A stretch of DNA of 6,073 nt from Pseudomonadota bacterium (GTDB taxonomy: Bacteria > Myxococcota > Bradymonadia > UBA4248). Shown one piece after another: positions 5,757 through 6,073 of the stretch. Where the stretch lies: the NCBI GenBank assembly GCA_017613855.1, contig JAGACY010000350.1, forward strand, positions 1-6,073, written 5' to 3'. The notes beneath the pieces were generated by a model. That model ran no database searches, was not told the DNA's origin, and worked only from the letters and a program-made list of their open reading frames with translations. Every line of letters starts with the position of its first letter. Positions within the stretch are counted from its first letter, which is position 1. The translations under genes were made by a program, and so were the position numbers.

Positions 5757-5800
5757 ATGCCATACTGGGAATCATGCCATAGAGAGGGCGTGTTTCGCAA
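5757..5800 (-). promoter_or_regulatory. Candidate promoter/operator of the oxidoreductase gene
   Basis: Two exact copies of ATGCCATA (5757-5764, 5774-5781) lie 17 bases apart. Read on the minus strand, a weak pair TTGCGA (5800-5795) and CATGAT (5776-5771) with an 18-base spacer overlaps the repeats. Repeats covering a -10 region would suit a regulator binding site, but both promoter hexamers match consensus at only four of six positions. The adjoining 5811-5840 is very AT-rich. Confidence 0.3.
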
Positions 5801-5897
5801 TGTGAAATGCGGAAATAATTAACAATTAATAATTAAAAATGATGAATGCTTAGTATGCCTTAAAGATCGGTTTTTCGTTGGGCAGATAGTTACGCAA

Positions 5898-5913
5898 AAA
5901 AAATGCATTTTTT
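5898..5913. promoter_or_regulatory. A/T palindrome acting as possible UP element
   Basis: A6-TGCA-T6 is a perfect 16-base palindrome ending two bases before the -35 box at 5916. A/T tracts in this place can bind the RNA polymerase alpha subunit. The spacer between it and the oxidoreductase start (5724-5897) contains no gene that I can see. Confidence 0.4.
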
Positions 5914-5915
5914 AT

Positions 5916-5944
5916 TTGACACCGTCCTCCAATGCGCGTATAAG
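5916..5944 (+). promoter_or_regulatory. Strong sigma-70-type promoter reading out of the right edge
   Basis: A perfect TTGACA (5916-5921), a 17-base spacer and TATAAG (5939-5944, five of six to TATAAT). An A/T-rich stretch precedes it and a GC-rich discriminator (CCCGCC, 5945-5950) follows. Strong hexamers, an AT-rich upstream element and a GC-rich discriminator together are typical of growth-rate-controlled stable-RNA promoters. Transcription should begin near 5951. The target lies outside the window. Confidence 0.7.
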
Positions 5945-5950
5945 CCCGCC

Positions 5951-6073
5951 TCGCCAACGGGGTTGAGAGAGACCTCGGGGCAAATTTGAAAATCGAAGAA
6001 GAGAGAGAATAAAAGCAGAAGTGCGAGCCTAAAATAAGAGGATCTGCGAGCAGATACCTCGAGATGCGAGAAG
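5951..6073 (+). other. Purine-rich leader of an unseen transcript, with a stem-loop
   Basis: About 120 bases downstream of the promoter hold no convincing reading frame. An ATG at 6064 has only three codons before the edge. The middle (5985-6020) is GA-rich. GAGG-ATCTG/CAGAT-CCTC (6038-6060) forms a 9-bp hairpin with one bulged A and a CGAG loop. TGCGAG occurs three times (6022, 6045, 6065). The leader could belong to an rRNA or tRNA operon, or to a long mRNA leader. I could not recognise boxA or any mature RNA. Confidence 0.35.

Overview
The window carries four protein genes of a bacterium: a serine/threonine protein kinase cut by the left edge (minus strand), adenine deaminase (plus), the transcript-cleavage factor GreB (plus), and an FAD-dependent oxidoreductase with a C-terminal [2Fe-2S] BFD-like domain (minus). 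The GreB-type cleavage factor suggests a diderm, proteobacteria-like lineage. The membrane-anchored kinase and the BFD-type oxidoreductase also occur in deltaproteobacteria-like groups and other anaerobes. No gene here fixes the taxon, so the assignment is weak. Shine-Dalgarno sequences (AGGGAGG, AAGGA, AGGAG) precede three of the four starts.

Layout: 1-1322 kinase (minus, C-terminus outside the window); 1323-1747 divergent intergenic region dominated by five packed hairpins; 1748-3478 ade (plus); 3479-3724 spacer with two tandem 7-bp repeat arrays around a hairpin, then the greB leader; 3725-4192 greB (plus); 4193-4289 convergent spacer with two more hairpins, the second followed by a T tract and likely the greB terminator; 4290-5723 oxidoreductase (minus); 5724-6073 AT-rich spacer holding a near-consensus sigma-70-type promoter that fires out of the right edge.

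The genes do not form one pathway or operon. Adenine deaminase serves purine salvage, GreB rescues arrested RNA polymerase, the kinase is a signalling protein, and the oxidoreductase resembles the glycerol-3-phosphate dehydrogenase/DAO family but has no partner subunit gene next to it.

The most interesting content is in the spacers. Seven hairpins in two separate intergenic regions share one architecture. An outer stem is followed by a single unpaired C on the 3' side, then an inner stem that begins TA on the 5' side and ends TA on the 3' side, then a small loop. Five of them show the frame GCTA...TACGC (one in inverted orientation), while the stem sequences differ and remain self-complementary. 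This looks like a dispersed, structurally conserved palindromic repeat family with exchangeable stems and loops. I do not recognise it as a named family.
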